Below, one piece after another: positions 12,573 to 21,000 of a stretch of 33,096 bases of DNA. The notes beneath the pieces were generated by a model that ran no database searches, was not told the origin of the DNA, and saw nothing but the letters and a program-made list of their open reading frames with translations. The DNA comes from a virus: IMG/VR virus record IMGVR_UViG_3300037963_001011, positions 1 to 33,096 of that record; one strand, written 5' to 3'. Position numbers and translations under genes: made by a program. The number at the start of each line of letters is the position of its first letter. Position 1 is the first letter of the stretch.

Positions 12573-12939
12573 CTAAGAACTCACTCATCATTGAGGATTT
12601 ACCTACAATGTTGAGTAATGCTTTAGGAACTGTACCATTTTTGTTCATGGTAACTTCCTTAGATGATAGTAACTCAATTAAATCAAAACACTTTGTAACA
12701 TTGTCAAGTGCTTGGAATTGAGTAAATTTCTTAATAGTACCTGTATCGTCTGTACTATCTAAGATAAATGCTGTGTATCTACGTAATCCTTGAGGATTAA
12801 CTTTAGTTACATTAGCAGATTTGAGGAAAAACACATACAGTGAAGTTCCTGCGATTTTTTGTGCAGATTTGAAAGCACCATAGTCACTACTACGTTTACC
12901 TTTACCCTCTGCTATCGGTTTATCTTTACCTTTAGACAT
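12565..12939 (-). CDS. Hypothetical protein, 124 aa, first leftward gene
   Basis: I place the start at ATG 12939 (eight bases after AAAGG), not at the TTG two codons upstream. The N-terminus is Lys/Gly-rich and probably disordered (MSKGKDKPIAEGKGKRSSD). The remainder is a mixed alpha/beta domain (GTSLYVFFLKSANVTKV, then RRYTAFILDSTDD). It ends with a Met-rich helix. It is the first gene leftward from the divergent region, with an extended -10 sequence 39 bases upstream. First-gene position and small size suit an early host-acting protein, but there is no sequence proof. Confidence 0.65.
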   Translation of the reverse strand: MSKGKDKPIAEGKGKRSSDYGAFKSAQKIAGTSLYVFFLKSANVTKVNPQGLRRYTAFILDSTDDTGTIKKFTQFQALDNVTKCFDLIELLSSKEVTMNKNGTVPKALLNIVGKSSMMSEFLDE

Positions 12940-12977
12940 AACCAATACCTTTCTAACACGCTAGTTACTATAAACTA

Positions 12978-12986
12978 ACTATAACA
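12978..12986 (-). promoter_or_regulatory. Leftward extended -10 promoter
   Basis: TGTTATAGT on the minus strand (12986-12978) puts the start near 12971, 32 bases before the ATG at 12939, with an SD between. No convincing -35 is present. A second TATAGT (12972-12967) lies just downstream. Confidence 0.4.
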
Positions 12987-13710
12987 ATGCGAACCAACAG
13001 CATGATTTATGGGGTTGTCAAGTGAGTTGCTTATGTGATATGGAAAGGAAAGAGGAAGTCGCAAGGAACTTGACAAGTTAGAAATTATGCTATCATTCAC
13101 GCATCTATATATCTTATCAACGAAGTTGCACAAAACGATAACATATAAACGTACGATACACTTTGCAACGATACTCGACAAGGGAACACAAACATAAGAC
13201 AAAGCAGTACAAACAATGTTAAATCAAGGGGGGGGATTTCCAAACTAAGACACATAGAGACAACACAACACATTGAATACAACAAATAATGTAATACAAA
13301 ACATAGTACGTAAAACCTGTAACCTTTGCACCGCACGTATATCACGGGCAGGTAAAGTTGGGGTTTAACATGGGGTGGCACTTCTTATGTAACGTTATAC
13401 CTCAGAATATTATTGGTAAATCTCTTTCTATAAAGAAGGCAGAAGAAGGACTTCAGCAGTAATAGGAAGGGACTTGTAAAAGGAACTACGACTAAAGTCC
13501 TTGTCCTGCTTTCTCGTGTTGGGCGTGAGCGGGCATAGATAGAGGTAGGCTTGAATAATCATTGTTCAAAGGTCTTGGGTACTGAGTTTGCCTTTCTAGT
13601 TTATACTGCCACGTATCCTCAGCTTTTAGAGTCCCGGTCTCTCCTTTACCTGTTCCTTTTACTTGATAATTAGTATTTGTCTACTTACCTTAGCATATTT
13701 ATAGAATAAA
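12987..13710. other. Divergent control region without genes
   Basis: No ORF here looks coding. The region holds an inverted pair, TTGTCAAGT (13015-13023) and ACTTGACAA (13069-13077). The second lies in a 13-base near-palindrome (AACTTGACAAGTT). ACGATA occurs three times at 13135, 13153 and 13168. There is a G7 run at 13228-13234. AAGGACTT (13446-13453) can pair with AAGTCCTT (13495-13502), and the latter also with GGACTT at 13470. A hairpin TTGAATAA/TTGTTCAA (13551-13558 with 13562-13569) has a 3-base loop. The content suits promoters, operators and a long structured leader for the rightward transcript. An origin is possible but unproven. Confidence 0.55.
13070..13096 (+). promoter_or_regulatory. 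Rightward promoter candidate TTGACA-15-TATCAT
   Basis: TTGACA (13070-13075) is followed after 15 bases by TATCAT (13091-13096) with the extended TGC, the same TGCTATCAT string as at the two leftward promoters. The spacer is short, but the extended -10 could compensate. It would give a ~720-base leader before the terminase. Confidence 0.45.
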
Positions 13711-13742
13711 GCAAAAAGTCTCTCTTGCGAGAGACCCTTTGC
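13711..13742 (+). promoter_or_regulatory. Leader hairpin before the terminase
   Basis: GTCTCTC (13718-13724) and GAGAGAC (13729-13735) close a TTGC loop. Beyond a 2x2 internal loop, GCAAA (13711-13715) pairs with TTTGC (13738-13742). No T-run follows; an SD comes next. It is probably a 5' UTR processing or stability hairpin of the late transcript, comparable to RNase III-type leader stems. Confidence 0.55.
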
Positions 13743-13758
13743 CGAAAGGAGGATAACC

Positions 13759-13794
13759 ATGAATAAGAAATATCCTGCCATAACTATAGCATAA
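13759..13794 (+). CDS. 11-residue leader peptide ORF
   Basis: The best SD in this region (AAAGGAGG, 13745-13752) is followed 6 bases later by ATG and the peptide MNKKYPAITIA, then TAA. It lies between the leader hairpin and the terminase, whose own ATG has no SD. It may serve as a translational loader for the late mRNA or be regulatory. No rare-codon run or stem typical of an amino-acid attenuator is visible. Confidence 0.4.
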   Translation: MNKKYPAITIA

Positions 13795-13826
13795 AAACAC
13801 AAGATGTTGTAGTATATTTTTATAAT

Positions 13827-15752
13827 ATGCCAAATATAGTATGTGAACTTCCTGATTGTAATAATAAATTACCTAAAGGACAAAGAAAATATTGTTCTAA
13901 ACAATGTAAATGGAATAGAGATAAACGTGTGCAGCGTGCTAAAGAAGAAGGCAAAGAATATATAATAGAAAAAAAAGAAATTAATAAATCCCCTACTTAC
14001 TCTAAAGATAAAGAAGGTAGAACCTCTCCTAGACGTGGACCTCTCTATGAAAAATTTATATCGCTAGGCTACGCAAGGGATTTAACTGAAGAACGCATTG
14101 AACAGGCGGAAGTTGCAGAAGACATGAAATGTACTGTGGCTCACGTATCTCGTATGTGGGCTGCTTATAAAGAGGATATGGCTCGTGAGATAGAACAGGC
14201 TGAGTGGTCAATACCTGAAGAAGCAAAAAAATCATTAAAATCTTTTTCCAAGTTTCGTAAACGTTATTTCTTGACAGAGAAAGGCGTGCCATTTCAAACA
14301 GCACCTTTCCATACAAATTGGATTAAGAACATACTAAAGGCTATCAAAGATGGTGGTCAGTTACAAATTTTAAGTCCACCTAGACATGGCAAGACAGAAC
14401 TACTAATACACTTTTGTATTTGGGAAATATGTAAAAATCCTAACATACGTATTATGTGGGTAGGTGGTAACGAAGATATTGCTAAAAACTCTGTAGCATC
14501 TGTACTTGACCAACTAGAAACAAATGAAAAACTTGTAGAGGATTTTTGTGGACCGGGTGGTACTTTTAAACCTGCTACACGTACAGGTAAGTCATGGTCA
14601 CAAACAGGCTTTACTGTAGCTACTAGAACAGTATCAGGTATTAAATCTCCTACTATGGTTGGTATTGGTAGAGGTGGTAAGATATTGTCACGAGATTGTG
14701 ATTTAATAATTGCAGACGACATTGAGGACCATAGTTCTACTGTGCAACCTTCTGCTAGAGAACATACAAAGAATTGGTGGACAACAACTCTAGGTTCACG
14801 TAAAGAGGAACATACAGCAATTGTAGTTATTGGTTCTAGGCAGCATCCTGAAGATTTATATAGTTCTTTATTAGATAACCAAGCATGGGAAAATATAGTA
14901 GAAGAAGCACATGACAGTAGTTGTCTAATACCTGCAGATAATGTAGAAGAACATTATGATTGTATGCTTTGGTCAGGATTTAGAACTTACAAATGGCTAG
15001 AGTCAAGAAGACAAGACTCTATGACTACAGGTGGTTTACAAAGATTTGAAATGGTATATCTTAATAAAGCTATAGCAGGTGGGTTACAAATTTTTAATCC
15101 TGAATCTATAGAGGCATGTAAACAGTATGATACAGCTATAGGCGTAGTTCCAAATAATTCTTATTTAGTTGCAGGACTTGACCCGGCAGCTACAGGTTAT
15201 CAAGCTGCAGTTTTATGGGCAGTTACCTTTGAACCTTTTAATATGATTTTAGTAGATATAGATAATCAACACGGTGGCGGTATAGACCAAGCATTAAGAG
15301 TTATACAAGAATGGAAACAGAAATATGATTTATACCATTGGGTTATAGAAGAAAACAACTTTCAGAAAGCTATTAGACAGGACACAAGAATTAAAGAGTA
15401 TTGCAATATGAACGGTGTAATACTTGAAGGACATGAGACTTATAAAAATAAATGGGACCCACAGTTTGGTGTTACAGCTATGGCTAGTTTGTTTGAAGAT
15501 AACAAAATAATTTTGCCTTACGGCAATCCTGAATCACAAAGTAAAGTAGACCAATACAAAAAACAATTAATTTATTTTGCGTCTAAAGGACAAAAGAAAA
15601 ATAAAACTGTAAGTGACATTGTTATGGCTAGTTGGTTTCCAATGAAAGTTATAAGGCGTATAAGTAAGACATCTTATGCTAGTATGGAATATGATTATGA
15701 ACCAAGTTATTATGGTTTTGAAGAAACAGATATGAACGAAGCACCGTGGTGA
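13827..15752 (+). CDS. terL: Terminase large subunit with N-terminal zinc ribbon and HTH-like segment
   Basis: The protein has 641 residues. Residues 6-27 hold CX4C-X11-CX3C (C6, C11, C23, C27), a zinc ribbon; ~86-118 look like a DNA-binding trihelix (ERIEQAEVAEDM, then TVAHVSRMW). The packaging ATPase follows: Walker A SPPRHGKTE (183-191) and Walker B CDLIIADDIED (291-301). The C-terminal RNase H-like nuclease has Asp452 (AGLDPAATG), acidic Glu508/509 (VIEENN) and Asp597 (VSDIVMASW). It cuts and pumps phage DNA into the procapsid through the portal. Typical TerL proteins are 450-600 residues. The extra N-terminus and the lack of any separate small-terminase gene next to it suggest that DNA recognition is fused in. 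The start lacks an SD; a TATAAT touches the ATG but cannot be its promoter. Confidence 0.92.
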   Translation: MPNIVCELPDCNNKLPKGQRKYCSKQCKWNRDKRVQRAKEEGKEYIIEKKEINKSPTYSKDKEGRTSPRRGPLYEKFISLGYARDLTEERIEQAEVAEDMKCTVAHVSRMWAAYKEDMAREIEQAEWSIPEEAKKSLKSFSKFRKRYFLTEKGVPFQTAPFHTNWIKNILKAIKDGGQLQILSPPRHGKTELLIHFCIWEICKNPNIRIMWVGGNEDIAKNSVASVLDQLETNEKLVEDFCGPGGTFKPATRTGKSWSQTGFTVATRTVSGIKSPTMVGIGRGGKILSRDCDLIIADDIEDHSSTVQPSAREHTKNWWTTTLGSRKEEHTAIVVIGSRQHPEDLYSSLLDNQAWENIVEEAHDSSCLIPADNVEEHYDCMLWSGFRTYKWLESRRQDSMTTGGLQRFEMVYLNKAIAGGLQIFNPESIEACKQYDTAIGVVPNNSYLVAGLDPAATGYQAAVLWAVTFEPFNMILVDIDNQHGGGIDQALRVIQEWKQKYDLYHWVIEENNFQKAIRQDTRIKEYCNMNGVILEGHETYKNKWDPQFGVTAMASLFEDNKIILPYGNPESQSKVDQYKKQLIYFASKGQKKNKTVSDIVMASWFPMKVIRRISKTSYASMEYDYEPSYYGFEETDMNEAPW

Positions 15753-15753
15753 T

Positions 15754-17487
15754 ATGAAAGTAGACAATATTATAGATAGAGTAGTGGAACTAAAAGCACT
15801 ACACGACAAAGCAATACCTGACAGAGATAAATTCAGAAGAATAATTAATGGAGGTACAGAAGGTATACAAGCATTACTAGGTGCTAACGCTGCTATGGGT
15901 AGCGGTGATTTACCTGCACCTAACTTGTTATTATCTGCTTTAGATAGAATTGCACAAAAGATTGGTAGAGTACCTAACTTAGAAATACCATTGTCTGTAA
16001 ACAAAGATAGCGTTAGAGCTAAAGATAGAAGAGACAAGCTAGAAAGAATTATACACGCATATGATGACCATCAAGATTTACATATGCAATTACCACAAAT
16101 AGGTAGATGGTTACCGGGTTATGGATTTGTAGTTTGGACTATACAAACTAAACATGACCCTAATGGCAAACCATATCCATGTGCAGTATTAAGAGACCCT
16201 TATGATTGTTATCCGGGTTACTACGGTACAGCACAACAACCTGAAGAATTAGGAGTTATACGTAGAATACCTGAATCAGATTTAGTGCAAATGTATCCTG
16301 AACTAAAAGGATATTTTAATACAAAGAATAAAAGAAAAGCACCGGGTGGCGTACCTATAACAGGCACAGCATCTATCTCATCTCCTGATGAAGAAAGATG
16401 GGAAAGTTCACGTGGTGGTGAAGTAGTTGTAGAATACATGAATGAATTAGGAACACATGTTGTACACGTAGCTAGTAGAAAAATTGTAGACTTTGTACCT
16501 AACCCATTAAAATCAGGACCTGCATTTGTTGTAGCAAAAAGATTTTCTTTTGACGCATTACAAGGACAGTTTGACCAAGTTATAGGTTTAATGTCAGCTA
16601 TGGCAAAAATAAATATTATGTCTGTTATTGCTATGGAAGATGCAGTATTTACAGAAACAAATATTGTTGGTGAATTAGAATCAGGCAAATATAGAAAAGG
16701 CAGACACTCTGTAAATTATTTGTCTCCGGGTACACAAGTTGTTAAACCTATAACTAATTTGCCATATCAATTGTTTGACCAAGTATCTAGATTAGAAAGA
16801 CACTTGCGTGTTGTAGCAGGTTATCCTGTACAAGACGATGCTATATCTCCTAACTCTTTCGTTACAGGTAGAGGACTAGAAGAGTTACAAAGTGGTGTTG
16901 GTCAAATGGTTAGAGAGTATCACACAATATTAACTACAGCTTTACAAGAACTAGATTACAAAAGATTAGAGTATGATGAGTTAGTTCATGGCGATGTTAA
17001 ACGTTCTATATCCGGTGTCTATAGAGGTAGTGTCTTTGAAGAAAGTTACAAACCTGACGTAGATATTAAAGGTGCATATAAAACAATACGTAAGTATGGT
17101 GCTATGGCATCTTTTGATGAACCGCAAAAAATTGTAACAGGCTTACAGTTATTGCAAGCAGGTATTATAGACAAACAAACTATGCAAGAAGAAATGGATG
17201 GTTTGGATAACTTACAAGCTATTAACGATAGAATAACTAAAGAAAAAGCAGAAAGAGTGTTGTTTGATTCTTTACTTGCACAAGCACAACAAGGCAATAT
17301 GCAAGCTATGTCAGCATTAAGTTCTATTTACAAATCTCCAAAAAACATGGTAGATATTTTAGAAAACTTTTTTGACCAAGCACAAGAAGAACAAGAAGAA
17401 CAACAAGCAGCAGCACAAGCTATGATGATGCAACAACAAGGTGGTATGCCAAGTGTTGCACAGGCATTTGGAGGTGTCGGTGGATAA
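15754..17487 (+). CDS. Portal protein
   Basis: The protein has 577 residues and begins one base after the terminase stop. It has the portal layout: a helical N-terminus; PAPNLLLSALDRIAQKIG; a wing region with ILRDPYDCYPGYYG-type residues (AVLRDPYDCYPGYYG, around 150); then long stem and crown helices such as HLRVVAGYPVQDDAISPNSF. The C-terminus is Gln-rich (QEEQEEQQAAAQAMMMQQQ). Twelve copies would form the ring at one capsid vertex, through which the terminase packages DNA. The position right after TerL is standard. I would not assign a subfamily without a profile search. Confidence 0.85.
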   Translation: MKVDNIIDRVVELKALHDKAIPDRDKFRRIINGGTEGIQALLGANAAMGSGDLPAPNLLLSALDRIAQKIGRVPNLEIPLSVNKDSVRAKDRRDKLERIIHAYDDHQDLHMQLPQIGRWLPGYGFVVWTIQTKHDPNGKPYPCAVLRDPYDCYPGYYGTAQQPEELGVIRRIPESDLVQMYPELKGYFNTKNKRKAPGGVPITGTASISSPDEERWESSRGGEVVVEYMNELGTHVVHVASRKIVDFVPNPLKSGPAFVVAKRFSFDALQGQFDQVIGLMSAMAKINIMSVIAMEDAVFTETNIVGELESGKYRKGRHSVNYLSPGTQVVKPITNLPYQLFDQVSRLERHLRVVAGYPVQDDAISPNSFVTGRGLEELQSGVGQMVREYHTILTTALQELDYKRLEYDELVHGDVKRSISGVYRGSVFEESYKPDVDIKGAYKTIRKYGAMASFDEPQKIVTGLQLLQAGIIDKQTMQEEMDGLDNLQAINDRITKEKAERVLFDSLLAQAQQGNMQAMSALSSIYKSPKNMVDILENFFDQAQEEQEEQQAAAQAMMMQQQGGMPSVAQAFGGVGG

Positions 17488-17695
17488 ATTTAAGGAAATT
17501 ATATTTCAAGAGTTTGGATATGATGTTAATGTTGCAGAACAACTTACAGCAAAATATCATTCTAAATTAGAAACTTATAACGAACAAACTTCATCAGGAA
17601 GTGATTTTGCATTACCGGAAATACATTTTCCGGGATTAGGTTTTATCAGAATAGAATTTGTACCGGAGGATTACAATGGCGAAGAAACGCTCTAG
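17480..17695 (+). CDS. Hypothetical protein, 71 aa
   Basis: I choose GTG 17480, five bases after GGAGG (17471-17474 region), inside the end of the portal gene (8-base overlap). The protein begins VDKFKEIIFQEFGYDV in coding sense, has a helix with AEQLTAKYHSKLETY, a polar loop (NEQTSSGSD) and a C-terminal beta part (LPEIHFPGLGFIRIEFVPE). It is small and acidic, with no recognised motif. It lies where portal-adjacent scaffold, head-completion or accessory genes often sit. Confidence 0.6.
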   Translation: MDKFKEIIFQEFGYDVNVAEQLTAKYHSKLETYNEQTSSGSDFALPEIHFPGLGFIRIEFVPEDYNGEETL

Positions 17696-18092
17696 AGTAG
17701 AAAAAAATCCGGTAGCAGGTGGTAGACCTGCATATGATGAAGCACCTGTACAAAACATACCTCGTGCTCCGGGTGACAGCACAGGTCAAAGTCAAGATTT
17801 ATTAAATCAACAACGTGGTGCACCTATGGCTAGAGAAGCAGAACTAGGAACTGATGTTAGTCAAACACAATCTGCTGCACCTATAAACTTACCTGATGCC
17901 TTTGGTCCCGGTGGTGGTAGCGTTCCTGTTAGCAGTAGCCAACCTGCTATAGGTCCTGCATTATCTATGTCTAATGGATTAACTAGAGATGATGTAGATT
18001 TATTGTTAGAAGAAATAAATGCTATTGTGCCAAGTTACGAAACAGCAGCATTAACTAGACGAGGACAAGTAGCTAGACAAGAGCCAAACTAA
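17676..18092 (+). CDS. Disordered Pro/Gln/Gly-rich protein, 138 aa
   Basis: The ATG at 17676 lies six bases after GGAGG, so I reject the upstream ATG at 17658. The N-terminus is basic (AKKRSRVEKNPVAGGRP). Residues 20-100 are rich in Pro, Gln, Gly and Ser with no predicted fold. One clear helix lies at ~103-120 (LTRDDVDLLLEEINAIV), followed by a short tail. Long disorder ending in one amphipathic helix resembles a scaffold or linker that docks by its C-terminus. That is inference from composition and position. It overlaps the preceding gene by 20 bases. Confidence 0.6.
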   Translation: MAKKRSRVEKNPVAGGRPAYDEAPVQNIPRAPGDSTGQSQDLLNQQRGAPMAREAELGTDVSQTQSAAPINLPDAFGPGGGSVPVSSSQPAIGPALSMSNGLTRDDVDLLLEEINAIVPSYETAALTRRGQVARQEPN

Positions 18093-21000
18093 TGGCATTA
18101 TTTTATCATTTACCACATTGGATGGAAAATAAAGCTGCTAAACAAGCAGAAGCAAAAAACCAAAAGAGAAAAGCATTTAGAAATTATGTTGCTCAAAATC
18201 CACAGTTTACAAGAACATTACAAGAAAACTCTGTAGCTTTTGGTTTCTTGCCTACTGATACTATTGTAGGTGCATCATTATATGGACTAGACCCTAGTAG
18301 ACCTGAATGGGATGCAATAGTAGATAAGTGGTTACAGAACGAAGCAGAAGAACAAAACAAATTTAAAGAAGCAGGAAAGTCTGCATTACGTTTGGCTTTT
18401 ACAGGTTTACAATCTATGGCAGATTCTATAGATAAAACATACAAAGCTAATGCTATGGCATTAATGGATAGAGGTATGAAGCCGTGGAATATATTAGCTT
18501 GGGGTGCAATGTCTACAATGGACCCTACATATGCAGATGACGTAATGAATTATTACAGACAACAACCTGATACACCATTTGTACAAGCTATTAACAAAAT
18601 GAAAAACGGTGAACGTGTTAATTTAGGTGATGGAATCTTAGGCGAAAGCACAAGAGCTGAAGATACAGAAATATATCAAGAAATGGTAGGTATGGGTGCT
18701 GACCCTGCAATAGTTAGTCAAAGATTACAAGAAGAATTAGGTGAACCTATTACACAAAACTATAGAGAAGAAGTTGCTAACTTTGGTAGCTATACAACTA
18801 ACAATGGTACAGTTCCTTTGTCAATTGGTAGAAATATAGCTGTAGAGTTATTTGAACCTGATGATTGGCAATTTAATTTAATGTCTACCATATTTGATGG
18901 TGCATGGAGATTAGGTACTGACCCTGCATTATGGGCAGGTAGTGGTTATGCTAAGTTAGCAAAATCAGTAAAAGCAGCACCTTCTGTGTATACAAAAGGT
19001 GTTATAGAAAATACAGAAGCATTAACTGCTGCACGTTCTGCAGGATTAGTAGACACTATGTACAGAAGATTAATAAATAAACCTGCATTAAATGATTATT
19101 TTAGAAAATCAGAATCAGGTTATCGTATTGCAGAATATTTAGCTAATGCTAAAACACATAGTGAAATACAAGCACTATTAAAATATCAAGGTACTGCTGC
19201 ACTATATGGTGCTATTAAAAAAGCAGATACACCTGAAGCAGTTATTGATTTGTTAGTACCACATATGGGAACAGCAATTAAACATAGATTAGATGCTACA
19301 TCATTATTGTCACGTGCTGTGCCTACTAGAGTTGCAGGTGGTTTATATTCTGCAGCAAAAGGCAAAGGATTTCAATATGGTTTTGATGTAGGTAGTGCAA
19401 CAGCAGTTAAATCATTAGGTGCTGATGGTACAGGATTAGGACAAATGTTAGCTGCAGCATTTCCTGTAGATAAATTAGAAGTACGTAACTTAGATAGAAC
19501 TTATAAACAAATGGCAGAGTGGATGAAGTTTGCACAAGTAAGTGCAAGAAAACAAGATGAAGTGCTTGATATGATATCTGAAATGGCAGGACGCCAAGCT
19601 GTAACTGACGATATAAATTTTGTAGATAGTTTTAATACTCTTGTAGATTTGTGGAATAATCCTGCAGGTACAGGAGTTCTTAATGAAATTACAGATAGTT
19701 TAAAATCTGCAGGTATACCTGATTCAGTTCTTAAAGGTGTAGAACAATGGTGGGCATCAGTAGATGAAACTAGAAAATACTTTGTTACTTTAGGACAAAA
19801 AGAAGGCATTGGTATTAATACAGGTCAGATAATACCGGGTCAAAAATTTAAATCATTAAAAGTAAATGGTGAAGAAATATTTATATCACAACCTACTGCA
19901 CAACTAATATCTGAATACGTATCAGAAGGTTTTATACCAATGCCTGATATTAGAACATTTATAAAACTTGTTGGACCTATGAGAACATTTGTAGGAAAAA
20001 TATTGACATTAGGATTAGCAGATACAGCTAGTGTGCAAAAGTTTATGACTAAACCATTAGCTAGAGCTATTAATTTAGGAGTTAAAAGAGAATTAGATGA
20101 TGTAGCACATGGTTCATTAACAGGATTAGAAGCTATAGAGGATTTATTTTATAGAGGATTTGTTGCTAAAGCAACACGAGTATCAAAACGTGGTGAGTTT
20201 ATAGATGATGCTATTCAATTACAAGAAGCTGCATTTACTAGATTTTCTAGTGGTGTAATGCAAAGATTGTGGAAACCATTAGTGTTGCTTCGTCCTGCAT
20301 GGACAGCACGTGTTGTAGGAGAAGAACAACTACGTATGGCATCTGCTAATTTAGATTCAGTATTTTATCACCCAATGTCATGGTTTGGTTGGGTATTAGG
20401 TAGAACACCTGCAGAAAGAAGCAAACTTTTGAAAACTGTTACAAGAATCAAAGGAGATGAAGAAGAAGCAGTTGTAGCATTTGCTAAGTTTAAAGATAGA
20501 TTTGGTAAAGGTATGTATGACATTACAGGTAATATTACTTCACATCACTATGACCATATAGCATCTATGTCTGTAGGTCACGGTGGTTGGTTAGGTGTAG
20601 ACCCTGAACGTTCTAGATATTGGAAATATTTAAATAGACCTACAGGACCTGACATAGAAGGTTTTGATAAAGGTTGGGCTAGAGGTTTATTTATTTTAGA
20701 AAAAGACCCATTAGTAAAAGCATTAGCACAATTTCATAGACCCGGCATGACACAAGTTAGTATAGATGAAATAGTAGAAAGCTTTCTTAATGGTGACCTT
20801 AGATACATTAGAGAAGCTTTTGCAGGAAACGTAGATGATGCTTTTGTAAATAGTAAAAAGATTATATTAGAATCTGACCAAAAAGCTAGAGAGTATGTTG
20901 AATCTGTATATGCACGTATACATTATGAAACAGGTGGTGCATATGAAGTAGTAAATAAAACTACAGGTCGTGTGTATGGTATGGGTGATGAGATAAATCC

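Noticed and set aside
13223-13242. G-run with GGATTTCC as a second terminator resembling the one at 12.35 kb
   Set aside because: Only one arm of the stem is present and there is no T-run.
13097-13381. 94-residue leftward ORF in the divergent region, with a second 75-residue ORF at 12975-13202
   Set aside because: Random-looking composition (many Cys, Tyr, Leu, no domain pattern), no SD, mutual overlap, and they cover promoter-like repeats.
13440-13600. tRNA or tmRNA in the leader region
   Set aside because: There are hairpins but no acceptor/T-arm arrangement with a TTCRA loop in the right place.
13821-13826. TATAAT as promoter of the terminase
   Set aside because: It touches the ATG, so the start site would fall inside the coding sequence, and there is no -35 at the right distance.
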